The notes beneath the pieces were generated by a model. That model saw only the letters and a list, made by a program, of their open reading frames with translations, was not told the DNA's origin and did not search any database. A DNA stretch of 64,000 nt from Nostoc sp. NMS9 (GTDB lineage: Bacteria > Cyanobacteriota > Cyanobacteriia > Cyanobacteriales > Nostocaceae). The stretch lies in NCBI RefSeq assembly GCF_017114995.1, contig NZ_JABXKL010000069.1:1-64000 (forward strand), read 5' to 3'. Positions 54,906 through 63,202 of the stretch are shown piece by piece. Both the position numbers and the translations under genes were made by a program. The stretch's first letter is position 1. Every line of letters begins with the position of its first letter.

Positions 54906-57326
54906 TTAATCCTTTTCTTTTTCGGTCAAAAACTTGAGGATTAAATCTTCATCAAACTGCCTCGCTAACTGTCGCAATTGGTTAGCAAAGAGAGCGAATT
55001 TTGTGTCTGTCTCCTCTAGTTTATCTGCCCATTTGAGAATGTCATTGAAGTTACCTTTACTGGCTAAATTCATCAGTTCCCGCAATACATCAGGGGAAGG
55101 AGGAGTCAATTTATCTGATGAACTATCAAGTGTTGTAGCCGAAGAGTTGATTTTTTGTTCCTCAGACTGCTGGTAAATCCATGCCAAACCTAAATGGCAC
55201 TCTAATTGACGCAGTAATTCATCTGCCTGTACAGGCTTGCTCAAAAAGGTGTCACCTCCTGCTTGCAGACTGCGATGTTGGTCGGCTTCAAAGACACTAG
55301 CGGAAGAGACGATAATCTTGACATCGTGGATATCTGGGGTATGACGCAGGTGTTTAATCAATTCAAACCCATCCATTTCTGGCATCAGCAAATCTGTAAT
55401 CACCAAGTCTGGTTTAAGGGCGATCGCTTTTTCAAAACCTTCTTTACCGTTGCTGGCTTCAACCACATTGAAACCCAATGGTTGCAATAAGTTTGTAATT
55501 ACTGTGCGATTCTCCCAGCGATCGTCCACCATCAGGATGGTGCGGGAACTACCTGCAAAGCCAATGATTTGTCCCTGGGATGCAGCCATAGCAGACTGTA
55601 CCCATTCGCTGGCTTCGGCGATCGCAATTTCAAACCAGAAAGTACTACCCTGACCGATCTCACTTTTAACCTGAATATCGCTACCCATCATCTGCACCAA
55701 CTGCCGAGTAATAGCTAAACCCAGCCCTGTCCCTTCTATCTGATGCTTTTTCTCACCTACTTGTTCAAATGGCAAAAAAATGTTGCCCAATTGGGTTGGA
55801 GTTATGCCAATTCCTGTGTCTTTTACACTAAAGTGAATGCGATATTTCTCTGTCTGCCCATCAGCAGGAAGTTGATCGATTACCTCAACCTTGAAGCTAA
55901 CCTTACCCTCATCAGTAAATTTAATGGCATTTCCCAGCAGATTCAAGAGAACCTGACGTAACCTTTTGACATCAACATGAACCCCTGTGGGTAAGTTGCT
56001 TGCGGGTTCATAGACAAATAAAATGCCTTTTTGTTCTGCCCGAATCTGGCAAATTTCCCCAATTCCCTGTAAAAAAGATGGAAAATGCACATCTTGAGGA
56101 TGCAGTTCCAGTTTTCGCGCTTCAATTTTGGAAAGATCCAAAATGTCATTAATTAAAGTCAGCAGATGAGAGCCACACTGTTCAATGATGTTTACATGAT
56201 ATTGCTCTGGCTCCGGCAAACCTTGAGAACGCAGCAAAATTTGAGCACAACCCAAAATACCATTCAAGGGCGTTCGCAGTTCATGGCTCATGTTGGCTAA
56301 AAATTCGCTCTTAGCCCGGTTTGCGGTATCAGCCGCTGCTTTAGATTTTTTCAGTTGAGCTTGTTCAAAGGCTTGTACCTGCCACAAGACAGCGATCATC
56401 GTCACTGTCAATCCACCTACAATTAGGGCGATCAGATCGAGGAATTGTAGCCGAGATTCAATATTTTGGCGCGGAATTACCAAAGCTACAGACCAATTAA
56501 CTTCTCGCAACGGCATATAAGCAACATACTTTTTGGTGCCGTCAATTTCCATCAACTGAATTCCCTGTTGTTTGTTTACCATCTGCTGCGCGATCGCATT
56601 TAAATTACGATCTGAAATTTTCAGCAGGCTGGGTGCGGGTTTTTCTACAGTTGACATTAAGGTTGAGTTGGGATGGACGATCGCTTCTCCTTGGGAATTG
56701 AGGGCGAATGCATAGCTGTTATTGCCGTAGCGCAACGAGTTGACCACCTTAGCAATGCCATCGACTTTAACATTGCCGTTGAAAACCCCAATCGGTGAAC
56801 GATTGGTAGGAGAATTTGACCAGATTGGAGTGGCGATCGCAATTAAAGGAATGCCTGTGGAACGACTGATAAAGGGATCAGAAATGTTGCTTTTTCCGGC
56901 TAGTGCTTTTTGAAAGTAGTCTCGATCCTTAATATTCTTATTTGACCGACCAACCTTAGTATTAAAATATGAACCATCCGGGGTAGCTATTAGGAAAAAG
57001 AAAAATTCATCGATCCGCTCAACTTCTGACTTTAAATAGGGTTCTGTGATAGACCAGTCTAAGGAGCGTACAGTTGAAGTATAAGCAAGGGTTTGCACCT
57101 CTACTTTGCGGACATGCAACCACTCCTCAATTTCATCAACCCCTATTTTTACCTCTAAAAAAGCTTTTCCTCTCAAGTCTTCTAGCGTTATTTTCCGAGC
57201 AGCCTGATAGCTAAAATAAGCAGAAATACTCACAATCAGAGTAGTGCCGCCGAGAATAAATCGGATTAGCAAATTGCGTGAGGAATACATTTTAGTGTCA
57301 GATGGGCTGTAGTTGCCTTTTATCAC
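54906..57326 (-). CDS. Hybrid sensor histidine kinase with Cache domain
   Basis: 806 residues. Membrane segment at about 19-40, an extracytoplasmic double-Cache domain (about 42-290; RDYFQKALAGKSNISDPFISRSTG, VGVFNGNVKV-like core GVFNGNVKVDGIAKVV), a second membrane segment (about 295-318), HisKA with ANMSHELRTPLNGIL near 348, HATPase (NLLGNAIKFTDEG, GTGLGLAITRQLVQMM), then a receiver (LKPDLVITDLLMPEMDGFEL; Lys in LSKPVQ) and a helical tail. Cache sensors bind small molecules such as amino acids or organic acids outside the membrane. It is upstream of the REC-HK gene in a likely two-gene operon. Confidence 0.9.
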   Translation of the reverse strand: MIKGNYSPSDTKMYSSRNLLIRFILGGTTLIVSISAYFSYQAARKITLEDLRGKAFLEVKIGVDEIEEWLHVRKVEVQTLAYTSTVRSLDWSITEPYLKSEVERIDEFFFFLIATPDGSYFNTKVGRSNKNIKDRDYFQKALAGKSNISDPFISRSTGIPLIAIATPIWSNSPTNRSPIGVFNGNVKVDGIAKVVNSLRYGNNSYAFALNSQGEAIVHPNSTLMSTVEKPAPSLLKISDRNLNAIAQQMVNKQQGIQLMEIDGTKKYVAYMPLREVNWSVALVIPRQNIESRLQFLDLIALIVGGLTVTMIAVLWQVQAFEQAQLKKSKAAADTANRAKSEFLANMSHELRTPLNGILGCAQILLRSQGLPEPEQYHVNIIEQCGSHLLTLINDILDLSKIEARKLELHPQDVHFPSFLQGIGEICQIRAEQKGILFVYEPASNLPTGVHVDVKRLRQVLLNLLGNAIKFTDEGKVSFKVEVIDQLPADGQTEKYRIHFSVKDTGIGITPTQLGNIFLPFEQVGEKKHQIEGTGLGLAITRQLVQMMGSDIQVKSEIGQGSTFWFEIAIAEASEWVQSAMAASQGQIIGFAGSSRTILMVDDRWENRTVITNLLQPLGFNVVEASNGKEGFEKAIALKPDLVITDLLMPEMDGFELIKHLRHTPDIHDVKIIVSSASVFEADQHRSLQAGGDTFLSKPVQADELLRQLECHLGLAWIYQQSEEQKINSSATTLDSSSDKLTPPSPDVLRELMNLASKGNFNDILKWADKLEETDTKFALFANQLRQLARQFDEDLILKFLTEKEKD

Positions 57327-57403
57327 AGGGTTTACCCTCTAAACAATGGGTTTGGTAAGCAAAAAAAAGGGCTATATTTTAGATTGCCCAAAAAATTATT
57401 AAT

Positions 57404-57438
57404 AATCGCAGCTATGATTGTTATCCATAGCTGCGATT
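57404..57438. other. Perfect 13-bp hairpin upstream of the sensor kinase
   Basis: AATCGCAGCTATG and CATAGCTGCGATT enclose the 9-nt loop ATTGTTATC. It lies about 80 bp upstream of the sensor kinase start and could be an operator, an attenuator or a dispersed repeat; no U tract follows. Confidence 0.5.
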
Positions 57439-57710
57439 GTCAACACCCTAAACTTTGCTAACCATCTTTTAAAGACCTGTATTGAGAAGGACGTATAGGC
57501 TTACCACCGGGTAAGTTCAAAAATATACATTTTATAGAAAATATAATAATCAACTTTATTGCTATATTTTCCTTGATAAAGTAGACAATATTACTGATAT
57601 TTAAGTATCTGAAAATGGTCAATTTTTATCCATTAAAACAGGTATTGAAAATCAAAAATTCTGGATTATTTGGTAACATCAACTAAAGGCACGTGAAAGC
57701 CAATAGTTGT

Positions 57711-57817
57711 TATATAGCGGTTATCGTTTACGTGAGATACACCCGTAGGGGCACGGCATGTTCCCTACATATTGGGATATAACGTTGTACCGCATCTGAA
57801 TGGGAAACACTATATAG
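57711..57817. repeat. Empty copy of the palindromic repeat that hosts the MITE
   Basis: TATATAGCGGTTATCGTTTACGTGAGATACACCCGTAGGGGCACGGCA is represented here, followed by a short tip and a GTTGTACCGCATCTGAATGG arm ending CACTATATAGG. The complement of this arm is the left outer arm of the 42.3-kb locus, and the ACACCCGTAGGGGCACG part is its right arm. No MITE is inserted here. Confidence 0.75.
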
Positions 57818-57952
57818 GTGACAGTGGAGGCGATTAAATGACTGCCGACTCTATGCAAAATCAATGTGAAACAGGTTATCAAATCTCACTAACAAGCTAC
57901 AGTATATACCTATAACATAAGAACAAATTAGGTAATATTTGCCTTTTGACTA

Positions 57953-59224
57953 ATGACTCAAGTAGATATTCTTATCCTTTCAAATGGCCCAGGTGAAGTA
58001 ACAACCTGGGTGCGTCCAGTAGTAAAGGCGTTGCGGAAAGAATTAGGGGATGATCGTTCTTTAGCGAGGATTTCTGTGGTATTATCGCCTTGCTCAAATG
58101 CCAGTGGTAAAGAAGCTGCGATCGCTCTTTCTTACCCAGAAGTAGATAGAGTTCAGGGAGCAGAACATTTTTGGCAATTTTTGCTTTGGGGCAAAACATT
58201 TGAAAATTGGGATTGGAGAAGTCGCGGTGTTATTGTTTTTTTGGGCGGCGATCAAATTTTTCCAGTGATTATAGGCAAAAAGCTCGGATATCGCACAGTT
58301 GTTTACGCCGAATGGGAAGCTCGTTGGCATAACTGGATTGATCGCTTTGGAATCATGAAACCCGAAGTTGCAGCCGGTATCCCCCAAAAATATTCTCACA
58401 AATTCACTGTTGTCGGTGATTTGATGCTAGAAGCACAAGAACAAGTAAGCACTCCTTACTCCCTACTCTCTACTCCCCACTCCCCGATCATTGGTTTACT
58501 CCCTGGTTCAAAAGCAGCAAAATTAGCTCAAGGAGTACCATTAACTCTAGTTATTGCCGAATACCTTCATGCAAAAAGACCGCAAACCAGATTTGTGATT
58601 CCTGTAGCCCCAACTTTGGATTTACAAACTTTAGCTAGTTTTGCCGATCCCCAAAAGAACTCTATGGCTGAAACCTTTGGCTTTGGCGGTGCTTCCTTAA
58701 TTGTCCCAGAGGATGCCAAAGGCAAGGCATTGCTCAAAACAGCAACGGGCTTAATTGTGGAACTGTGGCAAGAAAACCCTGCATATCACTTATTATCCCA
58801 GTGCTGCATCTGCTTAACTACGGTGGGGGCAAACACTGCTGAACTCGGTGCTTTAGGAGTGCCAATGATTGTTTTGCTACCAACGCAGCAACTTGACGCT
58901 ATGCGTTCTTGGGATGGTTTACCTGGATTGTTGGCAAATCTGCCAGTAGTCGGTACGCCCTTTGCTAAGGTGATTAATTGGTCATTTCTGAGATTTGTGA
59001 GACATAAAGGTTTATTAGCATGGCCAAATATCTGGGCACAGGAAGAGATTGTGCCAGAACTTATGGGTAAACTTCAACCGCAAGAAGTTGGGGAAATGGT
59101 TTTAGACTTTTTGGCAAATCCAGAAAAATTGGATGATATGCGCGCTAAACTCCGTAATATTCGTGGTGAAAGCGGTGCAGCCCAGAAGATAGCACAGATT
59201 GTTGGTGAGGAAATTGGGAAGTAG
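57953..59224 (+). CDS. Lipid-A-disaccharide synthase-related protein
   Basis: 423 residues, GT-B-like. The N-terminal VDILILSNGPGEVTTWVRPVVKAL and the C-terminal CCICLTTVGANTAELGALGVPMIVLLPTQQ with GLLANLPVVGTPF are characteristic of the LpxB-related family common in cyanobacteria. True LpxB joins UDP-diacylglucosamine and lipid X; this paralogous family has no settled substrate. Near residue 163 a low-complexity insert (STPYSLLSTPHSP) is encoded by a CTCCCTACTCC-type repeat, unlike the rest of the gene. It stands alone, divergent from the kinase pair. Confidence 0.8.
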   Translation: MTQVDILILSNGPGEVTTWVRPVVKALRKELGDDRSLARISVVLSPCSNASGKEAAIALSYPEVDRVQGAEHFWQFLLWGKTFENWDWRSRGVIVFLGGDQIFPVIIGKKLGYRTVVYAEWEARWHNWIDRFGIMKPEVAAGIPQKYSHKFTVVGDLMLEAQEQVSTPYSLLSTPHSPIIGLLPGSKAAKLAQGVPLTLVIAEYLHAKRPQTRFVIPVAPTLDLQTLASFADPQKNSMAETFGFGGASLIVPEDAKGKALLKTATGLIVELWQENPAYHLLSQCCICLTTVGANTAELGALGVPMIVLLPTQQLDAMRSWDGLPGLLANLPVVGTPFAKVINWSFLRFVRHKGLLAWPNIWAQEEIVPELMGKLQPQEVGEMVLDFLANPEKLDDMRAKLRNIRGESGAAQKIAQIVGEEIGK

Positions 59225-59275
59225 GGAGAGATGAGGGAGTAATGGGAGCAATATCTACCTCATTTTTACTCTGGC

Positions 59276-59662
59276 TTAATCCGAAGATTCTCCATCCCTG
59301 CGCCCAAGTTCATAAATGCCAGCACCCATACAGGCTAATATACCTGTACTAATTCCCCAACTCTCACCTAAACTAATTTCCAGAACCCAGTTACATAAAG
59401 TGCCGACTACCAAAAAAGGCACAATGCTAAACAGTGAGGCGTAGAAAGCATTTTGGGATTCTCTGGCTTTACGAGTCTTTTCAAATTCTGACTGGCTGGT
59501 GTAAAGCGATCGCTCGGCAAAGTTAAACCAGCGATTGAGTTGCTCGATTACCCATTCATTGACTTTGGAAAAACCTAGATATAGCGCCAATGACCACAAA
59601 CTCGCTCCAGCGATCGCGATCGTGTCTAACTCAAAACGGAAAGGCAAAATTTCAGTCAGCAT
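59276..59662 (-). CDS. Small membrane protein, 128 aa
   Basis: Three hydrophobic segments: about 13-32 (DTIAIAGASLWSLALYLGF), 77-97 (FYASLFSIVPFLVVGTLCNWVL) and 103-117. Between the first two lies an amphipathic, charged helix (NEWVIEQLNRWFNFAERSLYTSQSEFEKTRKARESQ). No family recognised; typical cyanobacterial conserved hypothetical. It converges with the LpxB-related gene, 51 bp apart. Confidence 0.65.
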   Translation of the reverse strand: MLTEILPFRFELDTIAIAGASLWSLALYLGFSKVNEWVIEQLNRWFNFAERSLYTSQSEFEKTRKARESQNAFYASLFSIVPFLVVGTLCNWVLEISLGESWGISTGILACMGAGIYELGRRDGESSD

Positions 59663-59891
59663 TGCTTGGGGTTAGTCCTGCAAAGAGTCAACTTTAGCTG
59701 TGAGTAGATGCTAAATAAACCTCTTGTGCAATTTTAAGCATAAAGGTTAACAAGATTTCAACTACTTGGTAAATCTCCCCCTTCTTAGCTTGTTTACACC
59801 CATTCTCTATCTAAATGTATCCAAAAATACCCCACATTTAAGTCCAAGCTACAACAGTTTTTCTTTTTCTATATAAGCTAGTACCTACAAA

Positions 59892-59930
59892 CCACAAACC
59901 CCTTGAAACCATTAAATTTCAAGGGGTTTA
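59892..59930. terminator. Hairpin downstream of tRNA-Phe
   Basis: AACCCCTTGAAA and TTTCAAGGGGTT form a perfect 12-bp stem around a short AT-rich loop. It lies directly 3' of the tRNA on the minus strand and is the probable terminator; being symmetrical it could also act on the plus strand. Confidence 0.7.
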
Positions 59931-59936
59931 AGATAG

Positions 59937-60009
<73 letters not shown>

Positions 60010-60083
60010 TTTTGCTTTTGTGAGCCACGATTAATCAATGTAGCAAAGATAAAAGAATATAGCAAGTCTTTGGAGAAAAATAG

Positions 60084-60965
60084 TTATGCAGCTTTCAAAC
60101 TGAACTTAAACCCGATGAAAACGGCTACAAATAGTAGAAATTGGACAAGAACAATACTTGGTCCAGAAGCCAGGTTGAAAATACCTGAGACAATGATGCC
60201 AGCAATGCTGCTGATGGAACCAACTATCACCGACATGATTAGAAAGCGGCTAAAGTGGTGACTCATCAGTTTGGCGGTGGAGGCGGGAATGACCAAAAAG
60301 GCGTTCACCAGTAAAACACCGACAGCTTTAATTGCGACAGCAACGGCGAGTGAAAGCAAGACCACAAAGGCGTAGCGGTACAATTGGACGGGAACGCCTT
60401 GAACTTGGGCAACATCGGGGTTAAGGGTCAATAAAATTTGCTGTCGCAGAGTTGATAGTAAAAATATGCTACCTCCCACAAGGACTAGCAGTGTCAAAAT
60501 TAAATCTGTGGTGTCGATCGCTAGAATATCCCCGAACAGCACAGCCATCAAGTTGCCACGATATCCTTTAATTAGGCTCGTGAGAATTAAACCGATCGCT
60601 AATGCCCCAGATAGCACTATGCTAAGTATGCTATCGCTAGCTAAGTCGGTTTTGTCGATAAAGTAGAGGACAATAACCCCAAAAACTAAAGTAAAAGGTA
60701 ACAGCATCCAAGTAGGATTTATTTGTAGCAGCACACCTAATGCCACACCTACTAATGCTGCATGACCAACCGCGTGACTGAAAAATGACAACTGGCGCAA
60801 GGTGACAAAACTACCCAACATCCCGCCAAGTATTCCCATCAAAGCAGCACCGACGATCGCACGCTGTATTGAGGCAAGTTGTAACAACTCTAGCAAGTCA
60901 TTACTACTAGCGATCGCTAGCCAAGTTATCTGACAATCATTGAAGAAATCTATAATTACTGGCAT
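60084..60965 (-). CDS. znuB: Zinc/manganese ABC transporter permease (ZnuB type)
   Basis: 293 residues with about eight membrane segments, ABC-3 family (ILGGMLGSFVTLRQLSFFSHAVGHAALVGVALG near the N terminus; AIKAVGVLLVNAFLVIPASTAKLMS, the conserved cytoplasmic-loop region, near 215-240). It forms the membrane channel for Zn2+ or Mn2+ uptake with the ATPase and binding protein encoded upstream in the same operon, 40 bp from znuC. Metal choice cannot be read from the permease alone; the candidate Zur site upstream of znuA favours zinc. Confidence 0.88.
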   Translation of the reverse strand: MPVIIDFFNDCQITWLAIASSNDLLELLQLASIQRAIVGAALMGILGGMLGSFVTLRQLSFFSHAVGHAALVGVALGVLLQINPTWMLLPFTLVFGVIVLYFIDKTDLASDSILSIVLSGALAIGLILTSLIKGYRGNLMAVLFGDILAIDTTDLILTLLVLVGGSIFLLSTLRQQILLTLNPDVAQVQGVPVQLYRYAFVVLLSLAVAVAIKAVGVLLVNAFLVIPASTAKLMSHHFSRFLIMSVIVGSISSIAGIIVSGIFNLASGPSIVLVQFLLFVAVFIGFKFSLKAA

Positions 60966-60969
60966 TTTT

Positions 60970-61003
60970 CATTCTTTAATTACGAATTATGAATTACGAA
61001 TTC
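60970..61003. repeat. STRR AATTACG repeat between znuC and znuB
   Basis: Tandem TACGAATTA / TGAATTACG units fill the 40-bp gap, the same heptamer as directly upstream of hetI. Confidence 0.7.
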
Positions 61004-61005
61004 TT

Positions 61006-61782
61006 TTAATGTTGGTGCTGGTAGCGGCTGAAACCTGGGCCATAGGTTGCTAACAGGTTTTGCGGTGAAAGGGCAATTTCTGGCTTACCAGTACAAACAA
61101 TGCTTTGGTTCAGGCAAAGCACGCGATCGCAATGCCGATTTACCATATCAATATCGTGAGAAACTTGTAATACTGTCCAACCTTCCTCTCGCTTTAATTC
61201 ATTTAACAGAGCGTAAAAATCTGCTGTACCCTGCACATCAACACCAGCAAAGGCTTCATCTAGTACCAAGAGTTTCCGAGGTATTACCAAACAATAAGCC
61301 AATAAAACCCGTTTGAGTTGACCGCCACTAAGAGTACCAATAGCTTGATGCTGTAAATGATAAGCATCAGTTCGCCGTAAAGCTTCTGTTACTGCTGCCG
61401 ATTTTTCCCGATCTTGTCTCCACAACTTGGAAAAAAATGAATTCTTTTTTTTCCCTTCCTTAGTCCATCCCAGTCCTACTAATTCGCTGACAGAAATAGG
61501 AAAGCTGCGGTCAAAAATGAAGTTTTGCGGCATATAGCCCAACGTGTAGCGTAAATGCCCCAATCTGGAAATTGGACGACCCAAGATTTCAATCGTTCCA
61601 GCACTTCGAGGTATCAAATCTAAAACCGCTTTTACCAGGGTACTTTTACCAGCACCATTGGGGCCAACAATGGCTGTATCTGTTCCTGGTAATAATTCAA
61701 AGGAAACATCTCCAACAGCTAGATAGCTGCCTTGATAGACAGTTAATCCTTCTACTTTCAAAATAGGAATGTCATTAGTCAT
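61006..61782 (-). CDS. znuC: Zinc/manganese ABC transporter ATP-binding protein (ZnuC type)
   Basis: 258 residues with Walker A VGPNGAGKST near 38-47, Q-loop YMPQNF, signature LSGGQLKRVLLA, Walker B KLLVLDEAFAGVD and switch His in QVSHDID. The metal-uptake class of ABC ATPases (ABC-3 partner) fits the neighbouring permease and binding protein. The 64-bp gap to znuA consists of TCATTGG/TCATTAG heptads. Confidence 0.9.
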   Translation of the reverse strand: MTNDIPILKVEGLTVYQGSYLAVGDVSFELLPGTDTAIVGPNGAGKSTLVKAVLDLIPRSAGTIEILGRPISRLGHLRYTLGYMPQNFIFDRSFPISVSELVGLGWTKEGKKKNSFFSKLWRQDREKSAAVTEALRRTDAYHLQHQAIGTLSGGQLKRVLLAYCLVIPRKLLVLDEAFAGVDVQGTADFYALLNELKREEGWTVLQVSHDIDMVNRHCDRVLCLNQSIVCTGKPEIALSPQNLLATYGPGFSRYQHQH

Positions 61783-61846
61783 TGGTCATTGGTCATTAGT
61801 CATTGGTCATTAGTCATTGGTCATTTGCAAAGGACAAATGACTAAT
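61783..61846. repeat. STRR TCATTGG/TCATTAG repeat between znuA and znuC
   Basis: Eight or so GTCATTGGTCATTAGTCATT-type units occupy the whole intercistronic gap; the same family is found after hetI and between hgdB and hgdC. Confidence 0.85.
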
Positions 61847-62869
61847 CTATTTACATGATGTTTCCAGAGTTTGCAGATTAGCTTTCATTGCCTTGAAATA
61901 ATGCTGTGGATCTGTTTCGCCAGTTTCTAGAGAATCGAGAGTACGCAAAGTTATTTTTAAGTCTTTAGAGAGGCTGGTCAGCAGTTTATTATCTACTCCT
62001 GGTTCGCTGAATAAAGCTTTAACTTTGTATTTTTTCACAGCGCTGACGGCATTTTGGACATCTGTTGGTGAAAGTTGATCTTCGGGAATTTGTACCACAG
62101 CAACTTGCTTGAGGTTATAGCGTTTGGCTAAATATGGAAACGCATCATGAAAGGTAATAAAGGTACAACTGGGATTTTTCTGCAAAGTCTGCTGAAATTC
62201 ACTGTTTAAACTTTCTAATTCTTTAATATAAGCCGTAGCATTTGCTTCGTAAGTAGCTTTGTTCGCCGGGTCAGCAGCAATTAATCCATCTCGAATATTT
62301 GTTACCTGCTGTTTTGCTAAAACTGGATCTAACCAAACGTGAGGATTACCCTGACTATGTTCGTGGCCTTTTTCATCTGTCGTCATTTTTACAATAGGTG
62401 AAATTTCATTTAAGGGTTTAATACCTTTACTAGCATCAATTTCAGTTAATTTGGGATTTTGGGCATTTTTGACAGTACCTTCCAGAAATTCCTCCAAGCC
62501 TAAACCATTTTTTACTAACACCTTAGCAGTAGCGATCACTTTGACATTTCCTGGTGTCGCTTGGTATTCATGTACCTCCGTACCAGGTGGCACTAGAATT
62601 TCTACATCTGCCACATCCCCAGCTACTGCCTTAGTAAACAAATATATCGGCAAAAATGTCGCTACTACTTTAGTTTTTCCCGACTGTGCTTGTGGGGTAG
62701 AAGCAGCTTCCTGTGCTTGCGGCGACTGTTCGGAAGTTGTTCCTTGTGTTCCTTGATTTGGATTCGATTGGCTACACCCAGTAGCCATCGACAACATTAG
62801 CAGAGCAATTATGGGCAAGATGCCGCTTCTTTGCCTACCTGTTCTAATTTCTCTGCAATTCACAATCAC
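61847..62869 (-). CDS. znuA: Zinc ABC transporter substrate-binding lipoprotein (ZnuA)
   Basis: About 340 residues. The GTG at 62869 with GAGGAG seven bases upstream is the best start; the frame remains open to a TTG at 62884. A lipoprotein signal (LPIIALLMLSMATGC) is followed by a Gln/Ser/Thr-rich tether and a cluster A-I fold: VEILVPPGTEVHEYQATP (first metal His), a short His loop (DEKGHEHSQGNPHVWLDP) and FITFHDAFPYLAKRY (third His). This family captures Zn2+ (or Mn2+) in the periplasm for ZnuBC. The His-rich loop favours zinc. First gene of the znuACB operon. Confidence 0.88.
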   Translation of the reverse strand: MIVNCREIRTGRQRSGILPIIALLMLSMATGCSQSNPNQGTQGTTSEQSPQAQEAASTPQAQSGKTKVVATFLPIYLFTKAVAGDVADVEILVPPGTEVHEYQATPGNVKVIATAKVLVKNGLGLEEFLEGTVKNAQNPKLTEIDASKGIKPLNEISPIVKMTTDEKGHEHSQGNPHVWLDPVLAKQQVTNIRDGLIAADPANKATYEANATAYIKELESLNSEFQQTLQKNPSCTFITFHDAFPYLAKRYNLKQVAVVQIPEDQLSPTDVQNAVSAVKKYKVKALFSEPGVDNKLLTSLSKDLKITLRTLDSLETGETDPQHYFKAMKANLQTLETSCK

Positions 62870-63202
62870 AATATTTCTCCTCAAAACGGATGCTTACTCT
62901 ACCTCTGTCATCATCGCTATTGACAATGGGACGTATTCTAAATTTTATATTAAAATAATTCTCATTCTCATTTTAAGTACATAATATCATTTTGGGTTTC
63001 CTGTGTAATGAGTAACAACAAAGCTTTTTCAGACGGTACAGCCCTCTGCAATTTAGTTTTCCCTAAATAATTAGGATTTCTTGACTTTTTTTGTTAAAAA
63101 GGTTGCTTACTTCTGATAAGATTGCTGACAAATATTCTCATAAAATACCCGTTAAAAAAAACGTGGTTTGGGTGTGAGTTGCAGATCAATGTGAGGAGAG
63201 AA
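62870..63202. other. Divergent intergenic region znuA - porin
   Basis: About 330 bp between divergent starts. It carries the candidate Zur/Fur-type site at 62953-62972 and presumably both promoters; GAGGAGAG before 63203 is the porin SD. Confidence 0.55.
62953..62972 (-). promoter_or_regulatory. Candidate Zur box upstream of znuA
   Basis: On the minus strand AATGAGAATGAGAATTATTT lies about 85 bp upstream of the znuA start and resembles the T/AATGATAATNATTATCA-like boxes of Fur-family regulators (Zur). It is a visual match only; a Fur box cannot be excluded. Confidence 0.4.

Larger units (their letters stand above)
57327..57952. other. Intergenic region with hairpin and empty palindromic repeat
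   Basis: About 620 bp between divergent genes. It contains a 13-bp perfect stem at 57404-57438 and the uninterrupted palindromic repeat at 57711-57817. No gene recognised. Confidence 0.6.
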
